Positions 62,046 to 64,000 of a stretch of DNA of 64,000 nucleotides are shown piece after piece. This DNA is from an uncultured Bacteroidales bacterium (GTDB taxonomy: Bacteria; Bacteroidota; Bacteroidia; Bacteroidales; UBA932): NCBI GenBank assembly GCA_934726455.1, contig CAKVDS010000007.1, forward strand, positions 1-64,000, read 5' to 3'. Numbering within the stretch: the stretch's first letter is position 1; every line of letters begins with the position of its first letter. The notes beneath the pieces were generated by a model, which was given only the letters and a program-made list of their open reading frames with translations, did no database searches and had not been told where the DNA came from. Made by a program: the position numbers and the translations under genes.

Positions 62046-63803
62046 ATGCTCGGGCTTCTGATATCATTGTCTCTGCTCCAGGTCTCGCCGAACGTGACCT
62101 GGAAGTCGGAAGTGAAAGAGTCTCCGTCCGGCAGCCAGATTGTGCTCACGGGGGATATCCGCAAGGGGGTGGATCATGTCTACGGCACTGTCGACATCTC
62201 GTCCTGTCAGGGTAACGACTGTTTCACTCCGGAGGAGTTTGAGTTTGATCATTACCTCAAATCCTCATCTGTCCCGTCTTTCGGCGGCGCTTCATCTTCT
62301 GTGCAGGCTGCTCCTGCGAAGATTTCCGAGCCGGCCGTGGTGGCAGCCTCTTCCCCCGCTGCTGAGTCCAAAGGGACACAGACTCCTCTGTGGTCTCTGA
62401 TACTTGAGGCGATATTGTGGGGATTTGCCATGCTTTTGACGCCATGCGTGTTCCCGATGGTGCCGATGACGGTCTCTTTCTTCATGAAAGGCAGCGAGAC
62501 TCCTGCAAAGGGGCGTTTCAAGGCTTTCATGTACGGGCTTTTCATCGTCCTGCTCTACACTGTGCCGATTTCTGTCATAATCGGTGTCACGTGGATAGTC
62601 GGCGGCAGCGGTGTCACGGCGGATATCTTCAACTGGCTTGCGACGCACTGGCTCCCTAACATCATTTTCTTCATAGTGTTCATGGTGTTTGCTGCCAGCT
62701 TCTTCGGCGCGTTCGAGATAACTCTGCCGTCAAAGTGGACAAACGGGGCTGACAAGAAGAGCGACGGCAAGGGACTTGGCGGGATTTTCTTTCTTGCCCT
62801 GACTCTTGTGCTTGTAAGTTTCAGCTGCACAGGGCCTATAGTAGGCACGGTGCTGATAAAGAGTACTCAGGGTGAATTCTGGGCTCCGATGGTCACGATG
62901 TTTGCGTTCAGCGTGGCTTTCGCCCTGCCGTTCACCTTGCTTGCCCTGTTTCCTTCGCTCCTCAAGAAACTTCCGAAGAGCGGCGGATGGCTCAATTCGG
63001 TCAAGGTGGTGCTCGGTTTCATCGAGGTGGCGCTTGGCTTGAAGTTCCTGAGCGTTGCGGACCAGACTTATCACTGGCACATTCTCGACAGGGAAGTGTA
63101 TCTGGCGATCTGGATAGTGGTGTTCTCCCTGCTGGGGCTGTACCTTCTCGGGAAGTTGCGTTTCCGCAATGATTCTCCGATGGAGTATCTCTCTGTCAAG
63201 AGACTTGCTTTGTCCATAATATGCTTCGCTTTCGTCGTGTATATGATTCCGGGTATGTGGGGCGCGCCGCTCAAGGCTCTCTCAGGTTACCTGCCGCCTT
63301 TGGAGACACAGGATTTTGTTATCTCCGAGGCTTCCGGAGTCGCAGCTTCGGGGCAAGGTGATTTTTCCGGGGATACCGGCATGCTTACTCTTGCCCACGG
63401 GTTGAAGGCTTATGACAATATTGACGAGGCACTTGCGGCGGCGAAAATCAGCGGAAAGCGTGTGTTCGTGGATATAACAGGACACGGCTGTGTCAATTGC
63501 CGGGAGATGGAGGCGCGCGTGTGGTCGGATCCGGAAGTTCTGCGCTCGCTCAGGGACGATTTTGTGATCGCGGCATTGTATGTGGACGACAAGTCGAGCC
63601 TTCCGGAGTCGAGATGGATTACCAACGACAGCGGCAAGGTTCTCAAGGAGGTCGGAAGGGTCAATTCATATATTGCCCTGAAGCGTTTCGGGGTCAATTC
63701 ACAGCCGAATTATTTTATACTGGATTCTGACGGCAAAGTGCTGAAAGGCCCGAGGGCCTACAATCTGGACATTGAAGCTTATCTTGACTTCCTTTCAGAA
63801 TAG
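62046..63803 (+). CDS. dsbD: DsbD-type thiol:disulfide interchange protein with shortened N-terminal domain
   Basis: The 585-residue protein passes electrons from cytoplasmic thioredoxin to periplasmic thiol proteins. The membrane core has eight segments and the two key cysteines in LTPCVFPMVPM and SFSCTGPIVG. The C-terminal thioredoxin-like domain has GHGCVNCREME. The periplasmic N-terminal domain is very short: from NVTWKSEV it reaches ISSCQGNDCFTPEEFEF within about 50 residues, where a full domain has roughly 80 more. The CQGNDC pair is kept. It follows rny by four bases. Confidence 0.88.
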   Translation: MLGLLISLSLLQVSPNVTWKSEVKESPSGSQIVLTGDIRKGVDHVYGTVDISSCQGNDCFTPEEFEFDHYLKSSSVPSFGGASSSVQAAPAKISEPAVVAASSPAAESKGTQTPLWSLILEAILWGFAMLLTPCVFPMVPMTVSFFMKGSETPAKGRFKAFMYGLFIVLLYTVPISVIIGVTWIVGGSGVTADIFNWLATHWLPNIIFFIVFMVFAASFFGAFEITLPSKWTNGADKKSDGKGLGGIFFLALTLVLVSFSCTGPIVGTVLIKSTQGEFWAPMVTMFAFSVAFALPFTLLALFPSLLKKLPKSGGWLNSVKVVLGFIEVALGLKFLSVADQTYHWHILDREVYLAIWIVVFSLLGLYLLGKLRFRNDSPMEYLSVKRLALSIICFAFVVYMIPGMWGAPLKALSGYLPPLETQDFVISEASGVAASGQGDFSGDTGMLTLAHGLKAYDNIDEALAAAKISGKRVFVDITGHGCVNCREMEARVWSDPEVLRSLRDDFVIAALYVDDKSSLPESRWITNDSGKVLKEVGRVNSYIALKRFGVNSQPNYFILDSDGKVLKGPRAYNLDIEAYLDFLSE

Positions 63804-63817
63804 GGGGGCAGTTGATG

Positions 63818-63856
63818 AAAAAGCCGGGCCTGCGGAGATGCAAGCCCGGCTTTTTT
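63818..63856. terminator. Bidirectional Rho-independent terminator
   Basis: AAAAAGCCGGGC (63818-63829) pairs with GCCCGGCTTTTT (63844-63855), giving T runs on both strands. It serves dsbD on the plus strand and the gene at 63871 on the minus strand. Confidence 0.88.
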
Positions 63857-63870
63857 GGCATGTGATGGGA

Positions 63871-64000
63871 TCAGATGGCTGAAATCATCCTTGTGAACAG
63901 GTCTGACATCCGTTCTGCGGCCATGTCGGCCTGCTTCACCACGTCATCGCCGTCATTGAAGTTCTTCTCCACGTTGATGAAGTTGGACTTGTTGGTGACG
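63871..64000 (-). CDS. C-terminus of an unidentified protein, partial
   Basis: Minus-strand frame ending at TGA (63871-63873) and open to the window edge. The 42 visible residues end KQADMAAERMSDLFTRMISAI, an acidic helix-rich tail with NFINVEKNF before it. No family is recognised. The bidirectional terminator directly downstream supports a real gene. Confidence 0.55.
   Translation of the reverse strand, partial: VTNKSNFINVEKNFNDGDDVVKQADMAAERMSDLFTRMISAI

Overview
The window looks like a chromosomal segment from a member of the Bacteroidales (Bacteroidota), possibly Rikenellaceae or a related gut lineage. The evidence is the recurring Bacteroidota promoter pattern (TTG, an 18-20 base spacer, TAnnTTTG), a complete six-subunit Na+-pumping NADH:quinone reductase, ATP-type PEP carboxykinase, MtaB, RNase Y, a Mfa/FimB-like fimbrial lipoprotein, a DUF4450 protein, and dense gene packing. 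GC is estimated by eye at mid-fifties percent. The genus cannot be fixed from the sequence alone. No rRNA, insertion sequence, phage gene or CRISPR array was seen.

Layout. 1-620: the end of a DUF1016/PDDEXK gene, a hairpin-rich spacer, and tRNA-Asp with its own promoter and terminator. 625-9565: one co-directional, overlapping run encoding an outer-membrane polysaccharide exporter with six SLBB repeats, a Wzz-type co-polymerase, UvrA, and three glycosyltransferase-like proteins; DNA repair is embedded in a surface-polysaccharide operon. 9435-10403: a fimbrillin-type lipoprotein whose 3' end runs into the last of these genes. 10657-16407: the nqrABCDEF operon. 16479-18851: a PcrA/UvrD helicase. 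18848-26869: a six-gene reverse operon (lemA, DUF2207, recG, S9 peptidase, Nif3-like, acyl-ACP thioesterase). 26976-31715: pckA and a large secreted DUF4450 protein.

31799-45461 is rich in genome and tRNA maintenance: recQ, an MBL-fold hydrolase, mtaB, an RsmI-family methyltransferase, tamB, tsaD, a flavoprotein, mnmA and cdd. Next come the SRP RNA gene, an HI0933-type flavoprotein, a GNAT protein, a GH51 arabinofuranosidase, an aminotransferase, a small orphan gene and rubrerythrin.

51754-55345 is an envelope operon that appears to carry the two halves of a YjbH protein as separate secreted proteins, with a beta-barrel protein and a TapB-like protein between them. 55478-57652 encodes a lipoprotein with a His/Gly-rich tail followed by an OmpA-family protein. 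57758-59664 is a two-gene sugar-activation unit: a GHMP kinase closer to galacturonokinase than to galactokinase, plus a sugar-phosphate nucleotidyltransferase. 59710-62041 holds a ZapB-like protein, ZapA, a probable 6S RNA and RNase Y. The window ends with a DsbD-type protein that has a shortened N-terminal domain and an unidentified gene cut by the right edge.

The most interesting candidates are the split YjbH operon, the galacturonokinase-like unit, the uvrA-containing polysaccharide operon, the abutting recQ/DUF4450 promoters and the His-tailed lipoprotein paired with OmpA.
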